52,642 nt of DNA. Source: Pyrinomonadaceae bacterium. GTDB taxonomy: Bacteria; Acidobacteriota; Blastocatellia; Pyrinomonadales; Pyrinomonadaceae. Below, one piece after another: positions 1-6,838 of the stretch. The stretch is taken from positions 1-52,642 of the forward strand of contig JALHNX010000012.1 of assembly GCA_022843305.1 (NCBI GenBank), written 5' to 3'. The stretch's first letter is position 1; every line of letters begins with the position of its first letter. A model generated the notes under the pieces. It made no database searches and was not told the origin of the DNA. It saw nothing but the letters and a program-made list of their open reading frames with translations. The translations under genes and the position numbers were made by a program.

Positions 1-251
1 CAGATCTTTCTCAATACTCCCTCGGCACGGAATAGACCGTCGATCGTCCCGTCAAACTTCGGATAGACGTTGTACTCGTCGATCGTGCCTTTCCAAGGGT
101 CGTAGAGCCGTTTCTTTTCCGCGACCAGGGTGATCACCATCTCGGCGACTTCCCGAGTCATCTCCTCGTCTCTGAGACCCAGCGCCGGCAACGCATTGGG
201 ATAATCCGGATCAATTGTCCCAGCCTCACGGGCTGAGAGTCGACCGTCCGC
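1..251 (-). CDS. Hypothetical protein, partial at left edge
   Basis: This minus-strand frame is open from the window edge to a stop at 252-254 and reads like coding sequence (for example LRDEEMTREVAEMVITLV and a KFDGTIDGLF stretch). No family is recognised. The start is unclear: the first in-frame ATG is at 161, and the residues before it also look coding, but no good start with a Shine-Dalgarno sits upstream. Either a rare start codon or a frameshift near the beginning is possible. It lies just downstream of the zinc-binding protein gene at 274-705, probably in the same operon. Confidence 0.5.
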
Positions 252-273
252 TCAGAGGCAAACTATCCACGAC

Positions 274-705
274 TTAGAACGGGTTCCCATTGTCACCTCC
301 CAGATCGGGCTCCTCCGAGTTACTTAACTCGCCCTTCGCCGTCTTTGGTGTCCGTGCCTGCTCCCATAGGGAGTCCAATTCTCCGGAGACTCCGTGACGG
401 TCCGTGAACTCGGGCTGCTCATCTCCCCTGTAGACTTCATAGCAATATCGACCGCAGCCCCAGACAGGACATTTATGGGCGTCGTCGTTGTCGTCGATTT
501 GATCGGGGTCGTGTGCCCAGACGAATCCACAACCCGGGCACTTGTGACGGTGCGGCTGATGGCAGCTATTTCTCCACTTCATTTCACCTGACGCCGGTGC
601 CTCGGCTTCCTCTCCGGGCAGACACGAGACCGGGATCACCGTGATCGCGAACACTCCCCCTCCGTCCGGGAGTTCACCGCTGATTCTACGCTTCTTAATT
701 GCCAT
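274..705 (-). CDS. Small zinc-ribbon-like hypothetical protein
   Basis: A 143-residue protein with a central cysteine/histidine cluster: HKCPGCGF at about residue 54 and HKCPVWGCGRYC some twenty residues later, the spacing of a zinc ribbon. The C-terminus is acidic and disordered-looking. The ATG at 703-705 overlaps the end of the upstream gene by 11 bases and is preceded by GGAGGT, which fixes the start and suggests translational coupling. No enzymatic motif is visible. A role in nucleic-acid or protein binding is only an inference from the metal-binding pattern. Confidence 0.75.
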   Translation of the reverse strand: MAIKKRRISGELPDGGGVFAITVIPVSCLPGEEAEAPASGEMKWRNSCHQPHRHKCPGCGFVWAHDPDQIDDNDDAHKCPVWGCGRYCYEVYRGDEQPEFTDRHGVSGELDSLWEQARTPKTAKGELSNSEEPDLGGDNGNPF

Positions 706-1045
706 CTTCGTCTACCTCCACTTTTGGAACTTCAATAAATTCTTTGATGTTTGGATCCGTCGACGAGAATCGCCCTGTCTCCACGCCGTAAGTCTTAAAT
801 CCCGATCTCCTGTTGATCGAGATCCGGGACGGCGGTGGCTGCTGTCTGCGCCGCCGGAGTTCCTCTCCCGATTCGACCTTGATCTTCTTCTGGACCAGGG
901 GCTCAACTTCGACAAAGGCGAAGTCGTAATTCTCAGTCAGGGTGACCATTTTGGCGGCGACCACCTGGATCGCCGCCTGGAACACCGGATCGTTTTCTGT
1001 CAGCTTCTCAAAGCGCCGCGCTACTTCGTATTCCTCGTTCGTCAT
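695..1045 (-). CDS. Hypothetical protein
   Basis: A 116-residue acidic/basic mixed protein with no recognised family. It starts at an ATG that overlaps the upstream stop as TAATG and has GGAGGTG eight bases upstream, so it is co-translated with the gene at 1045-1386. The middle holds a basic run (ELRRRRQQPPP). It is the third gene of the small operon that begins at the promoter near 1770, downstream of a hammerhead ribozyme. Confidence 0.7.
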   Translation of the reverse strand: MTNEEYEVARRFEKLTENDPVFQAAIQVVAAKMVTLTENYDFAFVEVEPLVQKKIKVESGEELRRRRQQPPPSRISINRRSGFKTYGVETGRFSSTDPNIKEFIEVPKVEVDEDGN

Positions 1046-1386
1046 TATCCCAACACCTCCGGGTTGAATCCGTGCTCCAGAAGATAGCGGGTGATCTGGT
1101 GACTCGCGTCGACCATCGAATAGGGGACGCCGCTCGAGTCTCGGGCGATGCAGCGTTTGATGCCGTCGACGTAGAGGCTCGCCTCGGGTTTAATGCGACT
1201 GGGCATTCCGCGAAACGCCGGGATCCGGACATTTTCAATCATCAACTTGAACCCGTGACCGAGGAGGAGTTCTGCCTCCTGAGTCGTCGAATCCGCGAGA
1301 ACTCTCGTCATATTCAACAATCGGGTCTGGATCCGAGTCCGGGTGATCTTGAATCCCGGTGACTTTGTGCTTACTTGTGTGCTCAT
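1045..1386 (-). CDS. Hypothetical protein downstream of hammerhead ribozyme
   Basis: A 113-residue protein of unknown function. Its start is set by a TTTTAAGGAGCAAAA leader ahead of ATG at 1386, a variant of the leader shared by many genes in this window. The 5' end of its mRNA would be generated by self-cleavage of the ribozyme at 1410-1461, leaving a hairpin and then the ribosome-binding site. The last codons overlap the next gene by one base (TAATG). Confidence 0.7.
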   Translation of the reverse strand: MSTQVSTKSPGFKITRTRIQTRLLNMTRVLADSTTQEAELLLGHGFKLMIENVRIPAFRGMPSRIKPEASLYVDGIKRCIARDSSGVPYSMVDASHQITRYLLEHGFNPEVLG

Positions 1387-1409
1387 AATTATTTTGCTCC
1401 TTAAAATTT

Positions 1410-1461
1410 GATCTCATCAGCACCCGCCTCACGGGTGGACGGTGTTTCCACCGTTTCGATC
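1410..1461 (-). ncRNA. Type II hammerhead ribozyme (copy 1)
   Basis: Read on the minus strand: stem II strand GATC, core GAAA, stem III CGGTG/CACCG with a GAAA tetraloop, then U and the cleavage-site C, stem I CACCCG/CGGGTG with loop TGAGG, core CTGATGA, and the closing stem II strand GATC. All invariant core nucleotides are present. Predicted cleavage falls between 1438 and 1437. The ribozyme begins at the last base of the TAG stop of gene 1461-1694 and ends just ahead of the leader of gene 1045-1386, so cleavage would split their shared transcript. Confidence 0.92.
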
Positions 1462-1694
1462 TAGCGGACTAAATCCGCGTCCAGGATCTTGTCGACCTGG
1501 TCTTTGACGAAGAAGATGAAAGTTTTGTTCTCGGGTCTCAGGGAGTTCGTGTGCTCGATCTGTCTCCAGAGACCGGCGATCTTTTTGAACTTCGTGAAGA
1601 AACGGGGTTTGAAAGGGTTGTTGATCGCATTTAATTTCGCGTTCTCGTATTCGTTCCGGACTTGTTGTTTTGCGATGATAGCGTTGGTTTTCAT
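1461..1694 (-). CDS. Small basic hypothetical protein, promoter-proximal
   Basis: A 77-residue lysine-rich protein with no known family. Promoter (1742-1774), leader hairpin and TTCTAAGGAGCAAAA ribosome-binding site lie directly upstream, so it is the first gene of an early-type operon. Its TAG stop codon contributes the first G of the hammerhead ribozyme. Small basic first-position proteins are common in phage early operons, but no function can be read from the sequence. Confidence 0.75.
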   Translation of the reverse strand: MKTNAIIAKQQVRNEYENAKLNAINNPFKPRFFTKFKKIAGLWRQIEHTNSLRPENKTFIFFVKDQVDKILDADLVR

Positions 1695-1741
1695 AATTTT
1701 TGCTCCTTAGAATTTTTGTGTTGTGATTAGCAACTAAAGAT

Positions 1742-1774
1742 AGTATATCTCAGATAATTCTAAAAGTAAACCCC
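1742..1774 (-). promoter_or_regulatory. Early-type sigma70-like promoter (family copy 1)
   Basis: Minus-strand GGGG, -35 TTTACT, 17-bp spacer containing TTTAGAATTAT, -10 TATACT. A/T-rich UP-like tracts precede it. The transcript would start with a GTTG..CAAC hairpin and lead into the TTCTAAGGAGC leader of gene 1461-1694. Confidence 0.85.
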
Positions 1775-1793
1775 TGAGCGTAACTTTTTTGAA

Positions 1794-2198
1794 TTATTTT
1801 TTGATGACCAAATTTCCCATACTTCCGGCGGGTGTTTTCGCGTTCTGCCCGCAGAGTTCACGTGCCAGATCTTCGTTGAGTTTGCGACGGATCTGGCGTT
1901 TGATGCGATCGATCGCGCCGCCCGTCGCATACTCTCTCCACTTGCGATCCCGGCGCTGTGAATTGCAGCTGCGGCAAGCGGTGATCAGATTGGAAGCTTC
2001 GTCGCTACCGCCGTGTGAGTGGCAGACCAGGTGATCCAGGGAGATGTCGGCGGCGGCGTAGTCCCGGAGGTCGCTGCCGCACCACTGACAGGTGAACCCG
2101 TCACGAATGTAGATCGCCAGTCGTCTCCAGCGAGTGATCCACTTGCCGCCTTCTTTACGTTGTCTCAATCTCGGTGTTTTTGTTGTCGTTGTGCTCAT
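1794..2198 (-). CDS. HNH endonuclease
   Basis: A 134-residue HNH-family nuclease. It shows the CxxC pair (FTCQWCG), the catalytic region SLDHLVCHSHGG, and NLITACRSCNSQRRDRK, which together form the HNH beta-beta-alpha-metal fold with a structural zinc. The N-terminus is basic. The chosen ATG at 2198 follows TTCTAAGGAGCAAAAA. An upstream in-frame ATG at 2231 lies inside the leader hairpin region and lacks a ribosome-binding site. It is a free-standing gene with its own promoter. It could be a homing-type nuclease or a host-attack/packaging nuclease; the sequence does not decide. Confidence 0.9.
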   Translation of the reverse strand: MSTTTTKTPRLRQRKEGGKWITRWRRLAIYIRDGFTCQWCGSDLRDYAAADISLDHLVCHSHGGSDEASNLITACRSCNSQRRDRKWREYATGGAIDRIKRQIRRKLNEDLARELCGQNAKTPAGSMGNLVIKK

Positions 2199-2240
2199 TT
2201 TTTGCTCCTTAGAATTTGTTGTGATTAGCAACTGAAGATA

Positions 2241-2273
2241 ACAGTATCATACAAAATTCTAAAAGTAAACCCC
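2241..2273 (-). promoter_or_regulatory. Early-type promoter (family copy 2)
   Basis: GGGG, -35 TTTACT, spacer with TTTAGAATTTT, -10 TACTGT at 17-bp spacing, minus strand. Its leader hairpin (GTTGCTAATCACAAC) matches that of the copy at 1742-1774. It drives the HNH gene. Confidence 0.82.
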
Positions 2274-2287
2274 GGAACATAAAAAAG

Positions 2288-2332
2288 TGAAAAAATTTTA
2301 AGTCCACCGGAGGAGCAATTCTCCGATGGACT
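2288..2332 (-). terminator. Rho-independent terminator
   Basis: Minus-strand 12-bp stem AGTCCATCGGAG/CTCCGGTGGACT (one G-T pair) with an 8-nt loop, followed by TAAAATTTTTT. It lies between the stop of gene 2357-2647 and the HNH promoter. Confidence 0.85.
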
Positions 2333-2356
2333 CGTGTGAGGGGAGCAAATTAAAAA

Positions 2357-2647
2357 TTAGTCGTTCCAGACTTTGAAGGTCGTCCCACAACACGCCGGGA
2401 CACGATTCATCGACTGAACTGTCGGAGCAAATAACCAGTGCGTAATATCTCCCTCGCCGTCTGTGAAAGTCGTCGTCTTGCGATAATAGACGTCCTCACC
2501 GTTTTTCGACTTGACGACGACCGCGTCCTCAAACCCCGAATAGGCTGACCCGATTTTGACGACAGACCCGTTCGCCTCAAGCGTGCTGATTTCCTCGTGG
2601 AACTGATTATCTTCTTTGCTATATCCGACCTGCTTTGTGCTCAACAT
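2357..2647 (-). CDS. Hypothetical protein downstream of hammerhead ribozyme
   Basis: A 96-residue protein with alternating hydrophobic/polar strands and a paired cysteine (PACCGTT) near the C-terminus; no family recognised. Its ribosome-binding site TTCTAAGGAGATAA lies right after the second hammerhead ribozyme, and it is the last gene of a two-gene operon closed by the terminator at 2288-2332. Confidence 0.72.
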   Translation of the reverse strand: MLSTKQVGYSKEDNQFHEEISTLEANGSVVKIGSAYSGFEDAVVVKSKNGEDVYYRKTTTFTDGEGDITHWLFAPTVQSMNRVPACCGTTFKVWND

Positions 2648-2673
2648 AAAATTATCTCCTTAGAATTTGGTCT

Positions 2674-2726
2674 GACCTCGTCAGCGAGCGCCTTACGCTC
2701 GGACGGCGTGGGGAGCCGTTTCGGTC
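2674..2726 (-). ncRNA. Type II hammerhead ribozyme (copy 2, with covariation)
   Basis: Minus strand: stem II strand GACC, core GAAA, stem III CGGC/GCCG, U, cleavage-site C, stem I CGAGCG/CGCTCG with loop TAAGG, core CTGACGA (the variable core position is C here), closing stem II strand GGTC. Relative to the other three copies, GATC/GATC has become GACC/GGTC, a compensatory double change that keeps stem II paired. Predicted cleavage is between 2702 and 2701. It sits between the TAG stop of gene 2726-3103 and gene 2357-2647. Confidence 0.92.
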
Positions 2727-3103
2727 TAGCGACTCCACGCCAAGAACTGTTTGGTGCCCCGGACGTTGACTACCGTGAACGCCATCTCAGTGTCTTCCGA
2801 ATACCCGAGGAAATCGCGGACCGTGTCACGCAGCTGGTTCGCGAAGATTTTCATCGTAACGCAGGTGAAACCGGCTTTGACCATATCGCCGGAGGGGATT
2901 TCCTGATAGGTGATGTTGTCGATGTCGACGTCCGAGTTTGCGACGGCTTTGACGCCGCCCTTGATATAGAGACCCTGTTCTCCGTCCCAGGTCCAGTCCG
3001 ATGCGTTGAACGCCTTCAGCGATTTAACTTGTGCATACTCAGCACTCGACAGTGAATTTCCCTTTAACGCTCTCATTTTTTCCGTGTTGCTCATTTTGCT
3101 CAT
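2726..3103 (-). CDS. Hypothetical protein, promoter-proximal
   Basis: A 125-residue protein with no recognised family. The N-terminus looks helical and charged; the rest alternates like a beta-rich small domain. The start follows TTCTAAGGAGCAAAC and lies downstream of a family promoter with a GTTGCAAGAGATGCAAC leader hairpin. Its TAG stop begins the second hammerhead ribozyme. First gene of a two-gene operon. Confidence 0.75.
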   Translation of the reverse strand: MSKMSNTEKMRALKGNSLSSAEYAQVKSLKAFNASDWTWDGEQGLYIKGGVKAVANSDVDIDNITYQEIPSGDMVKAGFTCVTMKIFANQLRDTVRDFLGYSEDTEMAFTVVNVRGTKQFLAWSR

Positions 3104-3155
3104 CTTTTTGTTTGCTCCTTAGAATTTTTTGTTGCATCTCTTGCAACGTAGATAC

Positions 3156-3188
3156 AGTATACTACAGAAAATTCTAAAAGTAAACCCC
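3156..3188 (-). promoter_or_regulatory. Early-type promoter (family copy 3)
   Basis: GGGG, -35 TTTACT, 17-bp spacer with TTTAGAATTTTCTG, -10 TATACT, minus strand. An A/T tract (AAAATAATT..AAAAAAGTT on the minus strand) lies upstream as a probable UP element. The leader hairpin GTTGCA/TGCAAC is identical to the one behind the plus-strand promoter at 30467. Confidence 0.86.
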
Positions 3189-3219
3189 AAAACACAACTT
3201 TTTTAGAATTATTTTCAAA

Positions 3220-3723
3220 TTAGTCGTCGAATTTGAACTTGCGTCTTTTGTTTTCAACAATTTGGACTTGAGAATTATTTTCTTGAGCAGGGTCTGGAGG
3301 GCTATTTGTGGCACCTTTCGTGGATTCTTCGATCAATTTTGAGATCATCTCCTGTCTCTTTTTCTCCTGTTGGACGTCGTTGATCCACAAATAGACGGGA
3401 ATATTCAATTCCTTGAATCGCTGCTCGGCTTCCTCCGGAGAAATCTTCTGGGCGTGGAGATCCATACGGACTTCCATCATATTTTTCTTTCGCGGAATAT
3501 CGTACGCCAATTTACTCAGCTTCTTCGGCGTATTCGCCGGAGCCGTGTTTTCTTTATGCATCACTGCCATCAGATTCTGGAGTCGACCCATCCACTTCGA
3601 CGGGTGGATCATCTCCGCCTCCAGGACATCGGCACACATCGTATAACTCATATTTCCGTTCTCAAAGGCTTCGAGGACTTCATTGATAAAATTCTGCTGA
3701 TTATCTTCACTCATTACACTCAT
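3220..3723 (-). CDS. Hypothetical helical protein with RKFKFDD tail
   Basis: A 167-residue, mostly helical, charged protein of unknown function. The ATG at 3723 is preceded by AAAGGAG at good spacing; longer upstream frames run through a hairpin and into the upstream gene and look spurious. The last residues (KRRKFKFDD) match a basic-then-acidic C-terminal tail found on four other proteins here, including DNA polymerase. That shared tail suggests a role with the replication or nucleic-acid machinery, by inference only. Confidence 0.75.
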   Translation of the reverse strand: MSVMSEDNQQNFINEVLEAFENGNMSYTMCADVLEAEMIHPSKWMGRLQNLMAVMHKENTAPANTPKKLSKLAYDIPRKKNMMEVRMDLHAQKISPEEAEQRFKELNIPVYLWINDVQQEKKRQEMISKLIEESTKGATNSPPDPAQENNSQVQIVENKRRKFKFDD

Positions 3724-3736
3724 AAAAGGGCTCCTT

Positions 3737-3777
3737 TTGCACAGGGAGGCCGCCTGAGGCGGTTTCTCCCCGTGCAA
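3737..3777 (-). other. Strong RNA hairpin in 5' leader
   Basis: Minus strand: TTGCACGGGGAG pairs with CTCCCTGTGCAA (12 bp, one G-T), and an inner CCGCC/GGCGG stem with a TCA loop caps it. It lies between the stop of gene 3795-4664 and the Shine-Dalgarno of gene 3220-3723. It has no U-run, so a leader or processing structure is more likely than a terminator. Confidence 0.6.
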
Positions 3778-3794
3778 GATAGGGTTATATCTAT

Positions 3795-4664
3795 TTAGAC
3801 CGTCGTTGACGGGATTTTGCCCATCTCCTCGTCCTCTTCCGGAGTCACCGGGATCTCCTGAGTAATCTCCTCGCTCAGATCGATCTTCGCCCGCTTCTCT
3901 TCGGGTATCACCGCTTTCTGCCGCATCAGTCGATCGATCTCGGCGGCGACCAGCGCCCCGGCTTTGGAAAGATCGTCGACCGGATTGGTGACGTGCTTCC
4001 ATCTGTCGAGTCCGAGCCGAGCCAGTTGGTCGTCGAGTGTCTGAGCCATCGAATTAAAACTGATCCAGCTGAGGACGTAGCTGCAAGCCATCGTCGATAA
4101 TTGGAATTTCGTGTATTGGTCATCAGCCTCAGGAGTAAACCCGCGGTCGTGGATCTGCTTGGTCCGCTCCCTGTTAATGAACTCGACGCCGCTCATCACC
4201 AGTCGACCTTGAGTCTGGTCGAAATAGTCGTCTTCCAAAATGCCGACCGCGGCGTCGACGATGTAGTCGATCCCGTCGTTGGACAACTGGACACTACTGT
4301 CCAAATCAGCAATATCGTCCTCCGCCGGGTCGCCACTTCCGCCGACGGGTTCAAATAACTGGGTCAACGTCCATTTGTCTTCGTCGTCTTCGGCGATCCT
4401 CTGGGCGAGCTTTTGAGTAAACTCGTTGACGTCGATCGTGACAATGCGGGGCGTCAACTTATATCCGTAGGCACCCCGAAGACCGGCGTTGTCCCGACGC
4501 TGAAGATAGCCCTCACGAAAGAGCTCCAGAAGCACCGTCTCCACTTGGTCGAGTTCCTCTGCCATTTCCAGGGTCGCCGCAATCTGCGGACCCGTGTATT
4601 CCCCGTTCAACCGGGAGATAAAAAAATCTTTAACGCGTTCTTTTACTGTTTTTCTTCTAATCAT
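3795..4664 (-). CDS. Hypothetical protein with N-terminal winged-helix-like region
   Basis: A 289-residue protein. The first ~70 residues (helix, helix, then a basic turn GYLQRRDNAGLRG and a strand) look like a winged-helix fold; the rest is helical and acidic. No known family is assigned. The ATG at 4664 overlaps the upstream stop as ATGA with GGAGGAG upstream, giving a firm start. It is the last gene of a tightly overlapping block that runs back to about 12724. A regulatory or replication-accessory role is possible but not shown. Confidence 0.7.
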   Translation of the reverse strand: MIRRKTVKERVKDFFISRLNGEYTGPQIAATLEMAEELDQVETVLLELFREGYLQRRDNAGLRGAYGYKLTPRIVTIDVNEFTQKLAQRIAEDDEDKWTLTQLFEPVGGSGDPAEDDIADLDSSVQLSNDGIDYIVDAAVGILEDDYFDQTQGRLVMSGVEFINRERTKQIHDRGFTPEADDQYTKFQLSTMACSYVLSWISFNSMAQTLDDQLARLGLDRWKHVTNPVDDLSKAGALVAAEIDRLMRQKAVIPEEKRAKIDLSEEITQEIPVTPEEDEEMGKIPSTTV

Positions 4665-5155
4665 ATTCTGACTCCTCCAATGGTCTCGGGCTTATTATCT
4701 GAGCCCGGCTTCAAATATGGGATCTCTTCCGGGAGACGAGTGTCGTCGTCAAATGTTCCCGGAACTCGAAAGCGATATCCCATCAACTCGGCGTCCTTTT
4801 GAGAGACGCTGCCTTTATTTTCATCAGCGAGCCGTGTCCGCTGAATCTCATACGGGAACAGGGAAACCGAGCGATACTCCAGTTTATCGATCCGGAAGAC
4901 TACTCCCGATATTGGATCTTGAAAATTATGAGTCCCGCCGAACATAATCAACAGGTCGTTGATCACCTTTTCGCGTCTCTCATAATACGGCTTGACGATC
5001 TCTTTTTTAACTCTCTCGAGTTCAATCGCAGCCAATTCCTGTGGACAGAGTCCGTCACCGATTTCGACGACTCCCTCTCCGTTACACTTCTCGCAGCCGA
5101 TGTTCCCGCCGTTCGCCGAAACATAGCATTCGAGGCACGTGACTTGTCTACTCAT
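4661..5155 (-). CDS. Small zinc-finger protein (DnaJ-type CxxC pairs)
   Basis: A 164-residue protein starting with CLECYVSANGGNIGCEKCNGEG, two CxxC pairs arranged like one DnaJ zinc repeat (second pair CxxCxGxG). The remainder is unrecognised. The ATG at 5155 overlaps the upstream TAG region and has GAGGAG upstream; an upstream in-frame ATG at 5227 lies deep inside the neighbouring gene and is less likely. It sits in a chain of overlapping genes. Confidence 0.72.
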   Translation of the reverse strand: MSRQVTCLECYVSANGGNIGCEKCNGEGVVEIGDGLCPQELAAIELERVKKEIVKPYYERREKVINDLLIMFGGTHNFQDPISGVVFRIDKLEYRSVSLFPYEIQRTRLADENKGSVSQKDAELMGYRFRVPGTFDDDTRLPEEIPYLKPGSDNKPETIGGVRI

Positions 5156-5489
5156 CTTTGAATTTTCTCCTCTTTGGTTCATAAATCTCAGCCTTAGATT
5201 TCTCCGGAGTTGAGTCTTCGACGCCATTATTTAGGGTAAAACTGAAACTGACGATTTCACCAGTCTGCTCAATCACTTCACCGTCCTCGGTGACAAGGGT
5301 GATCTTGTGCTCGTAAACTTTTTCAGTCTCCTCACCGGAGCCGGTGGACGTCTTAATCACCGGCTCATTGGTTCCCTGTTGCTCGATTGAAAAACCGGAC
5401 CCGAGCGATCCCGCCATTATCTTAGACATAGCGTCGCCGCCGAGATTCGGGCTGTCAAATCCAAAAATCTTTGCATAATCTTTTGGCAT
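5148..5489 (-). CDS. Hypothetical protein with KRRKFKDE tail
   Basis: A 113-residue protein with a Gly/Ser-rich N-terminal half and a predicted strand-rich middle. It ends KRRKFKDE, another copy of the C-terminal tail also seen on the DNA polymerase and the AAA+ ATPase. GGGAGGAG lies just ahead of the ATG at 5489, which overlaps the previous stop. Function unknown. Confidence 0.7.
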   Translation of the reverse strand: MPKDYAKIFGFDSPNLGGDAMSKIMAGSLGSGFSIEQQGTNEPVIKTSTGSGEETEKVYEHKITLVTEDGEVIEQTGEIVSFSFTLNNGVEDSTPEKSKAEIYEPKRRKFKDE

Positions 5490-5845
5490 TACTCCTCCCC
5501 GATCACATCAGCCCAGACTTCGTCGTCATCGTCGACGACCACGTCTACAGCTTTGATCGTGTGATCTAAATCTTCATCAGTCAGCGGCTCATCAATGAGG
5601 TGCCCGTGCTCCTCACTATTCCTGAAGAAATTTTCGAGGGCGTCATAGAGATCGGTGTTCCGGTTCTCGGCGAACGCGATCTTCAGGGCATTGACGACGG
5701 TCAACATCATCACGGCGTTCGGTGACAAATGAGCCATCCAATATTTTCCCGGGATCTCAGCCAATCTCCGTGTCAGGGCGCTGAGCTCCAGGAATTTCTT
5801 ATAAAATTCGGCGTCGACTTCCCTGAGTTCTGCCTCATAATCCAT
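5489..5845 (-). CDS. Acidic helical hypothetical protein
   Basis: A 118-residue helical protein with a strongly acidic C-terminus (VVVDDDDEVW). The ATG at 5845 lies inside the end of the RNase H gene and follows GGAGGTGGGCG. No known domain is recognised. The acidic tail after a helical core resembles small phage DNA-mimic or adaptor proteins in general character only. Confidence 0.68.
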   Translation of the reverse strand: MDYEAELREVDAEFYKKFLELSALTRRLAEIPGKYWMAHLSPNAVMMLTVVNALKIAFAENRNTDLYDALENFFRNSEEHGHLIDEPLTDEDLDHTIKAVDVVVDDDDEVWADVIGEE

Positions 5846-6560
5846 CGCCCACCTCCTCGAGTTTCTCGGTCAACGACCGTTGCTTTTCTTTGAAATAATT
5901 GTCCCGGGCTTCGTTACACAACTCGTCACAGAGGTCGTTCCATTTGGAGACGGGCAAATCCCGGCGATTACCCCAACCCTGTGCCAATTCTTCGTTGGTC
6001 GGGTGACCCTGCAGCAACACGAATTTAACCCGCTTTCCGAGCCGCTGGACGGCTTCTTTACTACGCCGGGATATATTCGGTGGAAGTCCTTTCTCAGAAG
6101 TCACCTTTCGATTAAATCCCAGGTTGTGGATCTGGTAATCGCACTGGACCCGGAGGAGTGCCGTCCGCGAATCGGTGTAAATTGTCCCCGACCAATTTTC
6201 GGGCATCGCCTCAATTGCTTTGATGATGGCGATCTGCTCAGTGTGATTATTGGTGACTCCTCTCTTGTCCGTGCCTTTGACAACGCCCGAGTCACTGTGG
6301 ATCAACTCCGAGTGGGCGTCGTAACCGCCGATCTCATTGCCGTTCTCCAGAAGATCCCGTTTCTCAGGTGCAGAGACCGCACACCAACCCCACGTTCCGC
6401 CCTCGCGACAACCCCAGTCTTTCTCATTTTTACCCAGAAGACCGCCGTCCGCGTAGACACTGATCGCGGAGGAGAGCTTCTCACGAAGCTCCCTCTCCCC
6501 TTTCTGGATCTCAGCCTTTTCGGCGTCCTGGTCCATAAGTTTTTGTTTGAGATCCCCCAT
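5835..6560 (-). CDS. RNase H-like ribonuclease
   Basis: A 241-residue protein with an RNase HI fold: SVYADGG carries the first catalytic Asp, the strand GTWGWCAV follows, HTEQIAIIKA holds the Glu, IYTDSRTAL the second Asp, and a C-terminal NDLCDELC segment gives the likely last acidic residue. VKFVLLQGHPTNEE occupies the place of the conserved His loop. The family degrades the RNA strand of RNA-DNA hybrids, such as primers or R-loops in replication. An N-terminal charged extension of ~45 residues is present. The start at 6560 follows a perfect GGAGGTGAT and the upstream TAA; longer in-frame versions run through the neighbouring gene. Confidence 0.85.
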   Translation of the reverse strand: MGDLKQKLMDQDAEKAEIQKGERELREKLSSAISVYADGGLLGKNEKDWGCREGGTWGWCAVSAPEKRDLLENGNEIGGYDAHSELIHSDSGVVKGTDKRGVTNNHTEQIAIIKAIEAMPENWSGTIYTDSRTALLRVQCDYQIHNLGFNRKVTSEKGLPPNISRRSKEAVQRLGKRVKFVLLQGHPTNEELAQGWGNRRDLPVSKWNDLCDELCNEARDNYFKEKQRSLTEKLEEVGDGL

Positions 6561-6562
6561 CG

Positions 6563-6838
6563 TTAGATCACCTCCAAAAACCAGAGAATCAATATCAGGG
6601 CGGCGAAAAAGAACATCGTCAATCCCATTTTCAAGTGCCCTGCTTTGTCGTCTCGTCTGACCTTTTTCATAATTTTCTCCATTGGCATTATCCTCGCTTT
6701 CAGAGGATTGCAACCCGGGGACAGCTGACCGTGCTGCCCCAGTGTGTCGTTGATAATTCCCCAAGGATCATTGGCATCGGTCTTACCGGTGACCCCACAA
6801 TCTATGCATTCCCACTCGTGGTCGAGTTGTTTACTCAT
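6563..6838 (-). CDS. Small zinc-binding, single-TM protein
   Basis: A 91-residue protein: N-terminal CIDCG with a later Cys/His pair (GQHGQLSPGC) suggests a small zinc finger, and the C-terminus is one clear membrane helix (LTMFFFAALILILWFLEVI) preceded by a basic stretch. The ATG at 6838 overlaps the stop of the large upstream gene. An internal ATG with its own GGAG could make a ~35-residue membrane-only form. Function unknown. Confidence 0.65.
   Translation of the reverse strand: MSKQLDHEWECIDCGVTGKTDANDPWGIINDTLGQHGQLSPGCNPLKARIMPMEKIMKKVRRDDKAGHLKMGLTMFFFAALILILWFLEVI

Noticed and set aside
180-270. CAGCC/GGCTG hairpin near the left edge as a possible fifth hammerhead or tRNA fragment
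   Set aside because: It lacks GAAA and CTGANGA in the right places and has no tRNA cloverleaf; the DNA reads better as coding sequence.
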